Shown: positions 1 to 6,454 of the stretch, piece by piece
Numbering within the stretch: position 1 is the first letter of the stretch
Layout of the letters: each line of letters opens with the position of its first letter
Source of the DNA: DATACN01 sp038215095
GTDB taxonomy: Bacteria; Actinomycetota; Thermoleophilia; Solirubrobacterales; Thermoleophilaceae
NCBI GenBank assembly: GCA_038215095.1
Contig: JBBQRG010000070.1
Span: 1 to 14,250 of the forward strand
DNA length: 14,250 bases
Reading direction: 5' to 3'
Notes under the pieces: model-generated
Told to the model about the DNA's origin: nothing
The model's input: only the letters and a program-made list of their open reading frames with translations
Database searches by the model: none
Position numbers and translations under genes: made by a program

Positions 1-34
1 CAGCAGGTCCGAGCTTGGACCTAGGGTGAGGGTT

Positions 35-96
35 CATCCGGGTCTCCTTCCGAGGAGTGAGTTCGCAGACCCACAGCCTCGGAAGAGGCCCGGATG
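35..96. repeat. Long inverted repeat downstream of the epimerase gene
   Basis: The arm at 35-55 (begins CATCCGGGTCT) is almost the exact reverse complement of the arm at 77-96 (ends GGCCCGGATG). They are separated by a 21-nt loop, so the RNA could form a stem of about 20 bp with a small bulge. It lies about 40 nt past the stop of the minus-strand epimerase gene, where a transcript terminator would be expected. No T-run follows on either strand, so it is not a textbook intrinsic terminator. A second short near-palindrome (GGTCCGAGCTTGGACC) sits at 6-21. I see no gene in 1-137. Confidence 0.6.
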
Positions 97-137
97 GCTC
101 CTCAGCCGTTCACAACCTGTGTAGGCAGCTCAACTAG

Positions 138-1067
138 CTAGCGCAGCGAGTCGAGCGTCAGGCGCAGGCCCTCTTCCAGCCCGACCTTCGCCTGCCAGCT
201 GAGCTCGCCCTCGGCGCGCGCCGTCTCGAGGGCGATGTGGCGCACCTCGCCCGGGCGCTCCGGGGCGTGCTCGAACTCGAGCTGCCGGTCCCCCGCCGCC
301 GCGTTGAGCGCCTCGATCACGTCGATCACGCTGGCCTCGACGCCGGTGCCGATGTTGAAGGCGCCGTCGTCGTGGGTCTCCGCGGCCGCCAGGTTGGCCG
401 CCACCACGTCGCCCACGTACACGTAGTCGCGCGTCTGGAGGCCGTCGCCGAACACCGTGGCGGTCCCGCCCTCGACCACCTTGCCGCAGAAGATCGCCAC
501 CACGCCGGCCTCGCCGAGCGGGTCCTGGCGCGGGCCGTAGACGTTGCCGTAGCGCAGCGAGACCGTGGACAGCCCGTGCAGGCGCTTGAAGAGGTCCATG
601 TAGCCCTCGGCGCAGAACTTCGACTGGCCGTAGGGGGCCTCGGGCGCGACCGGGTGGTCCTCCGGCGCCGGCAGGATCTTGCCCTCGCCGTAGATGGCGC
701 CGCCGGTGGAGGTGTTGATCACGCGTCCGGCGCCAGACTCGAGCGCGGCGCGCAGCACGTTGATCGTGCCCTCGACGTTGATGCGCGCGTCCAGCGCGGG
801 GTCGGCGACCGACTTGCGCACGTCGATCTGGGCCGCGAGGTGGAAAACGGTCTCCGGGCGCACCCGGCCGAAGACCTCGGCGAGCGCCTCGGGCTCGCGG
901 ATGTCGGCCTCGGCGAGCTCGGCGCCGCCGGCCAGGGCGCTCTCGATGTTCTCGCGCTTACCGGTGGAGAGGTTGTCCAGCACGGTGACCTCGTCGCCGC
1001 GTTCGACGAGGGCGTCGACGATGTTCGAGCCGATGAAGCCGGCTCCGCCGGTGACGATGGCGCGCAT
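138..1067 (-). CDS. NAD-dependent epimerase/dehydratase, UDP-glucose 4-epimerase (GalE)-like
   Basis: Extended short-chain dehydrogenase of 309 residues, the usual length for the family. It probably interconverts nucleotide sugars such as UDP-glucose and UDP-galactose in the cytoplasm, feeding cell-envelope polysaccharide synthesis. The N-terminus carries the NAD-binding GGAGFIG loop (residues 7-13) and the acidic D31 before NLSTGK. HLAAQ follows at 76-80, the catalytic YGQSK (Y146, K150) comes next, and RYGNVYGPRQ is typical of GalE-like enzymes. I prefer the ATG at 1067, which puts MRAIVTGGAGFIG at the terminus; an in-frame ATG four codons upstream (1079) is the alternative. The gene is divergent from tmk across about 50 nt. 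The exact sugar substrate cannot be read from sequence; UDP-glucuronate or dTDP-glucose branches remain possible. Confidence 0.9.
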   Translation of the reverse strand: MRAIVTGGAGFIGSNIVDALVERGDEVTVLDNLSTGKRENIESALAGGAELAEADIREPEALAEVFGRVRPETVFHLAAQIDVRKSVADPALDARINVEGTINVLRAALESGAGRVINTSTGGAIYGEGKILPAPEDHPVAPEAPYGQSKFCAEGYMDLFKRLHGLSTVSLRYGNVYGPRQDPLGEAGVVAIFCGKVVEGGTATVFGDGLQTRDYVYVGDVVAANLAAAETHDDGAFNIGTGVEASVIDVIEALNAAAGDRQLEFEHAPERPGEVRHIALETARAEGELSWQAKVGLEEGLRLTLDSLR

Positions 1068-1103
1068 GAGGCGCCGCATCCTAGTCGCGGCCCGAGCCCT
1101 TGC

Positions 1104-1109
1104 TACGGT
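1104..1109 (+). promoter_or_regulatory. Putative -10 element for tmk
   Basis: TACGGT is preceded by TGC, giving an extended -10 form (TGnTACGGT). It ends 8 nt before the tmk ATG at 1118. Transcription from it would start at or next to the start codon, giving a leaderless mRNA, and no Shine-Dalgarno sequence is visible there. No clear -35 box is seen. Called by eye only. Confidence 0.35.
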
Positions 1110-1117
1110 CGCCGCGC

Positions 1118-1729
1118 ATGCGCGGCCTGTTCGTGACCTTCGAGGGAATCGACCGCTCGGGCAAGACGACCCAGGCGCGGATGCTCGTGGAGGCGCTCGG
1201 CGAGGACGCGCTGGGCGTGCGCGAGCCGGGCGGCACCGAGGTGGGCGAGCGCGTGCGCGAGCTGCTGAAGGACCCGGGGGTCGAGCTGAGCGCGGAGGGC
1301 GAGGCGCTGCTGTTCGCCGCCGCGCGCGCCGAGCTGGTGGCGCAGGTCATCAGGCCGGCGCTCGAGCAGGGCCGCGTGGTGGTGTGCGACCGCTTCCTCG
1401 ACTCGTCGCTGGCCTACCAGGGCGCGGCGCGCGGGCTGGGCGTGGAGGAGGTGGCGGCCGTGAACGCGCTGGCCACCGGCGGCCTGCGGCCCGACCTGAC
1501 CTTCCTGCTCTCGCTGGACCCGGCCGCGGCCGCGGCGCGCGCGGGGGAGAGCGACCGCTTCGAGGACGAGGGGCGCGGCCTGCAGGAGCGCGTGCTGGCC
1601 GCCTACGAGGAGCTCGCGGCGGCCGACCCGGGGCGCTGGCGGCGCATCGACGCCGAGCGGCCCGCCGAGGACCTGCACGCCGAGGTTCTGGCCGAGGTCG
1701 AGGCGGCGCGAAGCGGGGCACGGGCATGA
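1118..1729 (+). CDS. tmk: Thymidylate kinase
   Basis: Phosphorylates dTMP to dTDP with ATP, an essential cytoplasmic step in dTTP supply. The 203-residue protein has the usual family length. The P-loop is GIDRSGKTT (residues 10-18). The DR motif with the dTMP-binding segment reads CDRFLDSSLAYQGA (90-103), and the LID segment is near GESDRFEDEG (143-152). The ATG at 1118 fits the family start (MRGLFVTFEGIDRSGKT); an in-frame TTG at 1100 would add six atypical residues. The stop overlaps the holB start by ATGA (1726-1729), so the two are very probably translationally coupled. tmk-holB is a common bacterial pairing. Codon use is strongly GC-biased, as in the neighbouring core genes. Confidence 0.97.
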   Translation: MRGLFVTFEGIDRSGKTTQARMLVEALGEDALGVREPGGTEVGERVRELLKDPGVELSAEGEALLFAAARAELVAQVIRPALEQGRVVVCDRFLDSSLAYQGAARGLGVEEVAAVNALATGGLRPDLTFLLSLDPAAAAARAGESDRFEDEGRGLQERVLAAYEELAAADPGRWRRIDAERPAEDLHAEVLAEVEAARSGARA

Positions 1730-2850
1730 GCGCTGCGCCGGTGGCGGGCACCGAGGACCACCCGCAGGCACGGATCGTGCTGGGCGCCGCGCTGGCGAGC
1801 CAGCCCTCGCACGCCTATCTGTTCCACGGGCCGGCGGGCACCGGCAAGCGCACCGTGGCACGCGCGTTCGCCGCGGAGCTGCTGGCCGAGGGCGCGCCCG
1901 ACCCCGAGGACACGCGGCGCCGCGCGCTCGGCGGCAGCCACCCCGACCTGACCTGGGTGCGCCCCACCGGCGCGCACGTGATGCGCACGAGCGACGTGGA
2001 CGAGGCGGTGATCGGCGCGGCCACGCGCACCCCGTTCGAGGCGCGCCGGCGCGTGTTCGTGCTCGAACGCGTGGAGACGATGAACGACGAGGTGGCCAAC
2101 CGGATGCTGAAGACGCTGGAGGAGCCGGCGTCGTTCGTGCACCTGATCCTGCTGACGGACTCGCTCGGACAGGTGCTCGAAACGGTGATCTCGCGCTGCC
2201 AGGCGGTGCGCTTCGACCCGCTGCCGGCGGACCGCATCGCCGCGGCGCTCGAGAGCGAGGGCGTGCCGGCCGAGCAGGCGATGGCCTGCGGGCGCCTGGC
2301 GCTCGGCAACGCCGACCGCGCCCGCTATCTCGCCTCCCAGGAGGGCGGCGAGCTGCGCTCGGAGGTCGAGGGCTTCATCGCCGCCGCGCTGGAGGGCGAG
2401 CAGGGTGATGGCGAGGCCTGGCGGCCGCTGCTGGCGCGCGCCGAGGCGCGGCGCGAGGAGGCCGAGGAGGCCGCGGTCGCGGAGCGCGCCGAGCGGCTGG
2501 AGCTCGAGCCCAAGGGCCGCGAGCGCCGCGCGCTCGAGCGCGAGCTGGAGGAGGCCGCCAAGCGCGACGGCCGCCGCGCCCGCACCGAGGTGCTCGACCT
2601 CAGCCTGACCCTGGCGGCGCTCGGCTTCCGCGACCTCGTGTGCCTGGCCGAGGGCGCCGAGGGCTCGGTGCTGGCCACCGACCGCGCGCCCGTGCTGGGC
2701 GAGCGCGTGCGCGGGCGCGACCCGCGCCGCCTGCGCCAGGCCGCCGAGCGGATCGAGGACACGCGCCAGTCGCTCGAGCTGAACGTGGCCGAGGAGCTCG
2801 CCCTGTCCGCGCTCGGGTTTCGCCTCGCGTCGTTGGTGGGAACGTCCTGA
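1726..2850 (+). CDS. holB: DNA polymerase III subunit delta prime
   Basis: AAA+ subunit of the clamp loader that helps place the sliding clamp on DNA. The 374-residue protein starts at the ATG overlapping the tmk stop. Walker A is GPAGTGKRT (35-43). The LKTLEEP segment that follows the Walker B region is present, and the sensor/arginine-finger SRC occurs in VISRCQAVRF. Family members usually carry a four-cysteine zinc module shortly after Walker A. Here that place (about residues 50-72, from ELLAEGAPDP to GSHPDL) contains no cysteine, so the zinc site is lost. Residues of about 240-290 are very rich in Glu, Arg and Ala and probably form a long charged helix ahead of the C-terminal helical domain. 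Position after tmk supports delta prime over DnaX (tau/gamma). Confidence 0.93.
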   Translation: MSAAPVAGTEDHPQARIVLGAALASQPSHAYLFHGPAGTGKRTVARAFAAELLAEGAPDPEDTRRRALGGSHPDLTWVRPTGAHVMRTSDVDEAVIGAATRTPFEARRRVFVLERVETMNDEVANRMLKTLEEPASFVHLILLTDSLGQVLETVISRCQAVRFDPLPADRIAAALESEGVPAEQAMACGRLALGNADRARYLASQEGGELRSEVEGFIAAALEGEQGDGEAWRPLLARAEARREEAEEAAVAERAERLELEPKGRERRALERELEEAAKRDGRRARTEVLDLSLTLAALGFRDLVCLAEGAEGSVLATDRAPVLGERVRGRDPRRLRQAAERIEDTRQSLELNVAEELALSALGFRLASLVGTS

Positions 2851-2852
2851 GC

Positions 2853-3230
2853 ATGCCCGACTACTCGCAGATCAACCTGAAGGACGTGGAGGACCAGGCC
2901 AAGAGCTTCGGCCTGGAGGGGATGGAGGCGCGCTTCCCGCACCAGGAGCTCGGCGCCGGACTGAGCTACCAGAAGTACGAGCCCAATACGCGGATCCCGT
3001 TCGGCCACCAGCACGAGAAGGCCGAGGAGATCTACCTAGTGGTCAACGGCAGCGGCCGGCTGAAGCTCGACGACGAGATCGTCGAGGTGAAGCAGTGGGA
3101 CGCGGTCAGGATCGCGCCGCAGGTCACACGAGGCGTGGAGGCCGGCCCCGACGGCATGGAGCTGATCGCCGTGAACTCGGCCGGCCACACCTCGGACACC
3201 GAGCCCATCCCGGGCTGGTGGTCCGACTAG
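2853..3230 (+). CDS. Small single-domain cupin protein
   Basis: A 125-residue cytoplasmic beta-barrel protein. Cupin motif 1 is clear: a HxH pair in GHQHEKAEE, then Glu, then NGSG about seven residues on. The second half has WDAVRIAPQVTRGVEAG, matching the region around motif 2, although the motif 2 histidine is replaced in this alignment (TRGVEAG rather than xHxxxN). Metal binding by the HxH/Glu set is likely; the substrate is unknown. The ATG lies 2 nt after the holB stop, so it could be the third gene of the tmk-holB transcript. Its stop codon lies in a CTAG shared with the convergent gene on the other strand. Confidence 0.85.
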   Translation: MPDYSQINLKDVEDQAKSFGLEGMEARFPHQELGAGLSYQKYEPNTRIPFGHQHEKAEEIYLVVNGSGRLKLDDEIVEVKQWDAVRIAPQVTRGVEAGPDGMELIAVNSAGHTSDTEPIPGWWSD

Positions 3231-3865
3231 AGCGTCGAGCTCGCGACGAGGTAGAAGAAGCAGAGCGCCAGCACGGCGGTGGTGAAGCCCCACAGCACGG
3301 CCCAGCCAGCGGCCTCGTGGCGCTGCATCTGCGGCCTTGCGATCGCGAAGATCAGGATCAGCTCCACCAGGATCGCCGCCCCGACGAAGCCCCACACCGT
3401 CCACAGCCCGGTGAAGGCCATGACGATGTACAGCAGCACCGGCGCGATGATCGCCGCTCCGGTGGCCGAAAGCGAGAACACGAAGTACTCGTTGAAGCGG
3501 TCGCGGTAGATCCGCTGCCTCGGGTCGAGGCCCGCTCGGGCCCTGCGGCCCGTGTCGTCGGGCGCGTCGCCTACCGGCTGCGATTCCTCTCGCTTCTGCT
3601 CGCCCGTCTCGGCCACGGCGGGCATGATGCCATGCGGGGCCTCGAGCACCGCCACAGCCGCGCGGCAGGAGCGGATTCGGCCCGGCGCGACGCCGCGGTC
3701 CACGCGCAACACCCGGCCCCACTCGTCGAGCCAGAACAGGTCGAGGGCGAAGCGCATGCCGAACGTGTGGACCGAGCGGCAGCGCGGGATCAGGAGCGGC
3801 GCCATGGCCTCTCGCCGCAGCGCCAGCCCCCGCATCCGGTCCCATCTCGACAGCGCGATCCGCAC
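3227..3865 (-). CDS. DUF192 domain fused to a three-helix membrane domain
   Basis: A 212-residue protein with two parts. Residues of about 1-80 match DUF192: MRGLALRR, the RSVHTFGMRFALDLFWLD core, and the AVLEAPHG ending. A polar linker (about 81-120, rich in E, R and D) follows. Three hydrophobic segments then appear at about 133-151, 156-176 and 186-208, giving a membrane-anchored C-terminus. DUF192 proteins are usually single-domain and often secreted, and no signal peptide is seen here. The start is GTG at 3865, chosen because the DUF192 N-terminus begins there. An internal ATG at 3625 could start the membrane part separately, but no Shine-Dalgarno precedes it. Function is not known; one possibility is a DUF192 domain held at the inner face of the membrane. 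Confidence 0.75.
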   Translation of the reverse strand: MRIALSRWDRMRGLALRREAMAPLLIPRCRSVHTFGMRFALDLFWLDEWGRVLRVDRGVAPGRIRSCRAAVAVLEAPHGIMPAVAETGEQKREESQPVGDAPDDTGRRARAGLDPRQRIYRDRFNEYFVFSLSATGAAIIAPVLLYIVMAFTGLWTVWGFVGAAILVELILIFAIARPQMQRHEAAGWAVLWGFTTAVLALCFFYLVASSTL

Positions 3866-3889
3866 GAACTAGGAAGTCCGGCACCGCAC

Positions 3890-3895
3890 TACACT
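3890..3895 (+). promoter_or_regulatory. Putative -10 element for tRNA-Thr(CGT)
   Basis: TACACT ends 10 nt before the first base of the tRNA. The same hexamer occurs upstream of the sigma-factor gene at 9560. No convincing -35 box is visible 17 nt upstream. Confidence 0.4.
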
Positions 3896-3905
3896 CGTCC
3901 CGCTT

Positions 3906-3978
3906 GCCGCCTTAGCTCAGCTGGTAGAGCACCACTCTCGTAAAGTGGGGGTCGTCGGTTCGAGTCCGACAGGCGGCT
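3906..3978 (+). tRNA. tRNA-Thr (anticodon CGT)
   Basis: 73-nt cloverleaf. The acceptor GCCGCCT pairs with AGGCGGC, with T as discriminator base. The D-arm is GCTCAGCTGGTAGAGC. The anticodon stem is CCACT/AGTGG around loop CTCGTAA, giving anticodon CGT for ACG codons. The T-arm is GTCGG-TTCGAGT-CCGAC. CCA is not encoded. Confidence 0.97.
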
Positions 3979-3991
3979 TCAGGCGGGTCGC

Positions 3992-4312
3992 CTAGTTCCC
4001 GCCCGCGTCGCCGCTGTCGGGCTCCACGACGACCTTCTTGTAGCCGGCGTCGAGCCGCACGTCCACGGTCTGGCCGTCGCTCTTTCGCACCTCCACCTCC
4101 CAGGTGGCGCCGTTTTCGCCGTCGCGCTCGACCGCGTTGGCGTGGCCGCCGGGGAACATCGCGAGCGCCGCGTCCGTTGCCTTCTTGGCGCCGGGGCCGC
4201 TCGCGGCGCCGCCTTCGTCGCCGGCGCCGGCGGCCACCGCGGCTCCAGCTCCGCCTGCCGCGAGTGCCAGCACGGACGCGCCGGTGATCAGGTAACGACG
4301 ATTCAGCTTCAT
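3992..4312 (-). CDS. Exported or anchored PepSY-domain protein
   Basis: A 106-residue protein. Residues of about 1-29 look like an export signal: basic MKLNRR, a hydrophobic stretch YLITGASVLALAAG, then small residues. A short Gly/Ala-rich linker leads to one PepSY-like unit (about 43-98, from KKATDAALAMFPGG to GYKKVVVEP). PepSY domains are extracytoplasmic and often modulate proteases or sensors. The ATG at 4312 overlaps the histidine-kinase stop (ATGA). A strong AGGAGG lies 9 nt upstream inside the kinase's last codons, which fixes the start. As the third gene of the regulator-kinase operon it may act as a periplasmic partner or output of the sensor; this is inference from context. Confidence 0.85.
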   Translation of the reverse strand: MKLNRRYLITGASVLALAAGGAGAAVAAGAGDEGGAASGPGAKKATDAALAMFPGGHANAVERDGENGATWEVEVRKSDGQTVDVRLDAGYKKVVVEPDSGDAGGN

Positions 4313-5694
4313 GTCTCGACCTCCTGTTGATTGCTCCGGGAGGCCATGTCTACGGGGGTGGGATGAGGTGGTGGTGAGAGCTCCGAGCCGGGCAGCTCGA
4401 TCCACGCGTCGGCGCCGCCGTCGGGCGGATTGACGGCGCCCGCCTCGCGGCCGTGGGCGGCGGCCACCGCGGCGACGATGGCGAGCCCGAGGCCCGCGCC
4501 GCCGCGGCCGCCGCCGCGGTCCTCGCGCGTGAAGCGGTCGAAGGCGTTGTCGATCAGGCCGGGTGCGAAGCCGGGACCGGCGTCGCTTACGTGCAGCTCC
4601 ACTCCGCCCGCGGACGGTCTGGCCGACAGCGCCACCGGGCCGTCGCCGTAGCGCAGCGCGTTGTCCACCAGGTTGCTCAGTGCCTGCTCCACGCGTAGGC
4701 GGTCCGCCGTCACGCCGGTGCCGGCTGACGGCTCCACCCGCAGCTCGCGGCCCGCCTCGCGGGCGCGCCCGGCGAAGCGCCTGGCCGCGCCCGCCAGCAG
4801 CTCGTCCGCGGCCAGAGCCTCGGCCCGCACCGGCAGCTGGCCCTGGTCGGCGCGGGCCAGCACCAGCAGGTCGTCGGCGAGCTGGGCCAGCCGGTCGCTC
4901 TCCTCGGCGGCCGCGACGAGCGCCGCGCGGAGCTCCGCCGGCGTACGCCCCTCCTGGAGGGCCAGCTCGAGCTCGCCCTTGAGGAGGGCAAGCGGCGTGC
5001 GCAGCTCGTGGCTCGCGTTGGCGACGAAGCCGCGCTCGCGCTGTGCCGACTGCTCGAGGCGTTCGAGCATCTCGTTGAGGGTCCGGCCGAGCTGGGCGAG
5101 CTCGTCGCGCCCGCTCGGCACCGGCAGCCGCTGCCCACTTCCGACCTGGGAGATCTCGGTGGCCCGCCGGCGCATCGACTCGACCGGCCGCAGCGCCGCG
5201 GCGGCCAGGCCGTAGCCCGCCAGCGACGCCAGGAGCAGCGCGGCGAGCCCGCCCGTGACCAGCACCGTGAGCAGCGACGAGAGCGAGTCGTCGCGGTCGC
5301 CGAGCGCGCTGCCCACCACCAGAACCTCGCCGTGGCGGCGCCCCGGGCGCGCCAGCAGGCGCACGGGCTCGTCGAGGCGCGGGACGCGCGTGCGCTCCAC
5401 CAGCACGGGCTTGCGGCTGGCCCGCGCGAACAGCCCGGGTCCGATCAGCTGGCCGGCGGAGTCGCGGCGCACCACCTGCGCGAAGCCGTCCGTGCCGCCC
5501 GCCCGGCGGCGCACCGCGTCGTCGTCGGCGAGCGCGGCCAGTTCGATCCCGCGCGAGCGAAGCGCGGCGTTCAGGTTGCCGTCGAGCTGCGACTCGTAGC
5601 GCAGGTACACGAAGAGCCCCGTGGCGGCCAGCACGACGGCCATCACCCCCGCGAAGGCGAGGGTCAGGCGGATCCTCACGGGCAGGCGCTTCAC
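4309..5694 (-). CDS. Sensor histidine kinase
   Basis: Membrane kinase of 461 residues. TM1 spans about 9-31. An extracytoplasmic sensor region spans about 32-138, with no recognised fold. TM2 spans about 140-165 and HAMP about 168-215. The phosphoacceptor is H229 in SHELRTP, and an ATPase domain follows with N box NLVDNALRYG, G1 DAGPGF and G2 GGAGLGLAIV. The length is normal for this class. The GTG start at 5694 overlaps the response-regulator stop (GTGA), and the frame runs openly upstream only as antiparallel read-through of that gene. It should autophosphorylate and pass phosphate to the adjacent OmpR-type regulator. The stop overlaps the PepSY gene start. The signal sensed cannot be inferred; PepSY-linked pairs in other bacteria often respond to envelope or metal stress. 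Confidence 0.94.
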   Translation of the reverse strand: MKRLPVRIRLTLAFAGVMAVVLAATGLFVYLRYESQLDGNLNAALRSRGIELAALADDDAVRRRAGGTDGFAQVVRRDSAGQLIGPGLFARASRKPVLVERTRVPRLDEPVRLLARPGRRHGEVLVVGSALGDRDDSLSSLLTVLVTGGLAALLLASLAGYGLAAAALRPVESMRRRATEISQVGSGQRLPVPSGRDELAQLGRTLNEMLERLEQSAQRERGFVANASHELRTPLALLKGELELALQEGRTPAELRAALVAAAEESDRLAQLADDLLVLARADQGQLPVRAEALAADELLAGAARRFAGRAREAGRELRVEPSAGTGVTADRLRVEQALSNLVDNALRYGDGPVALSARPSAGGVELHVSDAGPGFAPGLIDNAFDRFTREDRGGGRGGAGLGLAIVAAVAAAHGREAGAVNPPDGGADAWIELPGSELSPPPHPTPVDMASRSNQQEVET

Positions 5695-6377
5695 TCGCCC
5701 GGCGCGCCGTCGTCGCGCAGCCGGTAGCCCGCGCCGCGCACCGTCTCGATCGTCTCGACTCCGAAGGGCCGGTCGACCTTCTCCCGCAGGTAGCGCACGT
5801 ACACGTCGATCACGTTGGAGCGGTTCTCGTAGCTGAAGTCCCAGGCGCGCTCGAGCAGGTCGAGCCGGGTGAGCACGTCGCCCGGATGGCGCATGAACAC
5901 CTCGAGCAGCGCGAACTCCTTGGCCGAGAGCTGGATCTCGCTGTCGCCGCGCCACGCCCGCCGCGCCGCCGGGTCGAGCCTGAGCCCGCCGGCCGCCAGC
6001 ACCGCCGGGCGCTCCTTGCCGCCGCGGCGCACGACGGCGCGCAGCCGGGCCGACAGCTCGGCAAAGGAGAACGGCTTCGTCAGGTAGTCGTCGGCGCCGC
6101 CGTCGAGTCCCGCCACGCGGTCCTCGACGGAGTCGCGCGCGGTCAGCAGCAGCACTGGCGACCAGACGCCCTCGTCGCGCAGCCGGCGGCAGGTCTCGAA
6201 GCCGTCGATGCCGGGCAGCATCACGTCGAGCACCACGGCGTCGTAGGGGGTGGCGGCCGCCATCCAGAGCGCGTCCTCGCCGTTGCGGGCCAGGTCCACG
6301 GACGCGCCCTCGCTACCCAGCCCGCGTCGCAGCAGGGCCGCCAGCTTCAGGTCGTCCTCGACGATCAGGAGGCGCAT
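5691..6377 (-). CDS. OmpR/PhoB-family response regulator
   Basis: A 228-residue transcription factor. The receiver domain spans about 1-115, with acidic pocket E7/D8/D9, phosphoacceptor D51 in VVLDVMLPG, T79 in LLTARD and K101 in LTKPF. The winged-helix DNA-binding domain spans about 128-224, with LSAKEFALLEVFMRHPGDVL, the recognition-helix region NRSNVIDVYVRYLREKVD, and the wing TVRGAGYRL. The ATG at 6377 gives the standard N-terminus MRLLIVEDD. It is the first gene of a three-gene operon with the kinase and the PepSY protein, each joined by a 4-nt overlap. TGAG repeats just upstream are a likely self-binding site. Confidence 0.95.
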   Translation of the reverse strand: MRLLIVEDDLKLAALLRRGLGSEGASVDLARNGEDALWMAAATPYDAVVLDVMLPGIDGFETCRRLRDEGVWSPVLLLTARDSVEDRVAGLDGGADDYLTKPFSFAELSARLRAVVRRGGKERPAVLAAGGLRLDPAARRAWRGDSEIQLSAKEFALLEVFMRHPGDVLTRLDLLERAWDFSYENRSNVIDVYVRYLREKVDRPFGVETIETVRGAGYRLRDDGAPGE

Positions 6378-6431
6378 CGCTCTCAGCCAGCATCACGATC
6401 CCACATGAGAGCGGCGTGAGCGCCCGGTGAG
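6378..6431. promoter_or_regulatory. Candidate response-regulator operator in the divergent intergenic region
   Basis: Three TGAG tetrads start at 6406, 6417 and 6428, exactly 11 nt apart (TGAGAGCGGCG, TGAGCGCCCGG, TGAGG). PhoB/OmpR-type dimers typically bind tandem half-sites about 11 nt apart. The first unit, TGAGAGCG (6406-6413), also has a perfect inverted copy CGCTCTCA at 6378-6385, next to the regulator start codon. The array lies 29-54 nt upstream of the regulator gene and 23 nt upstream of the divergent membrane-protein gene, so it could control both. Called by inspection. Confidence 0.55.
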
Positions 6432-6454
6432 GAAGTCGGGGCTAGGCTCGGGCG

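Noticed and set aside
237..1136. Long plus-strand ORF opposite the epimerase gene
   Set aside because: Composition (HHVAHVHVVARLEAVAEH-like, rich in H, R, V, A and L) is typical of the antisense frame of a GC-rich gene. The minus strand has clear Rossmann and YxxxK motifs.
694..1725. Upstream extension of the holB frame by about 344 codons
   Set aside because: The frame is open only because of high GC. It runs antisense to the epimerase and out of frame through tmk; the ATGA overlap at 1726 gives the natural holB start.
5695..5955. Upstream extension of the histidine kinase
   Set aside because: It is Arg/Ala/Pro-rich shadow of the response-regulator C-terminus. The GTG at 5694 gives a normal kinase N-terminus with TM1.
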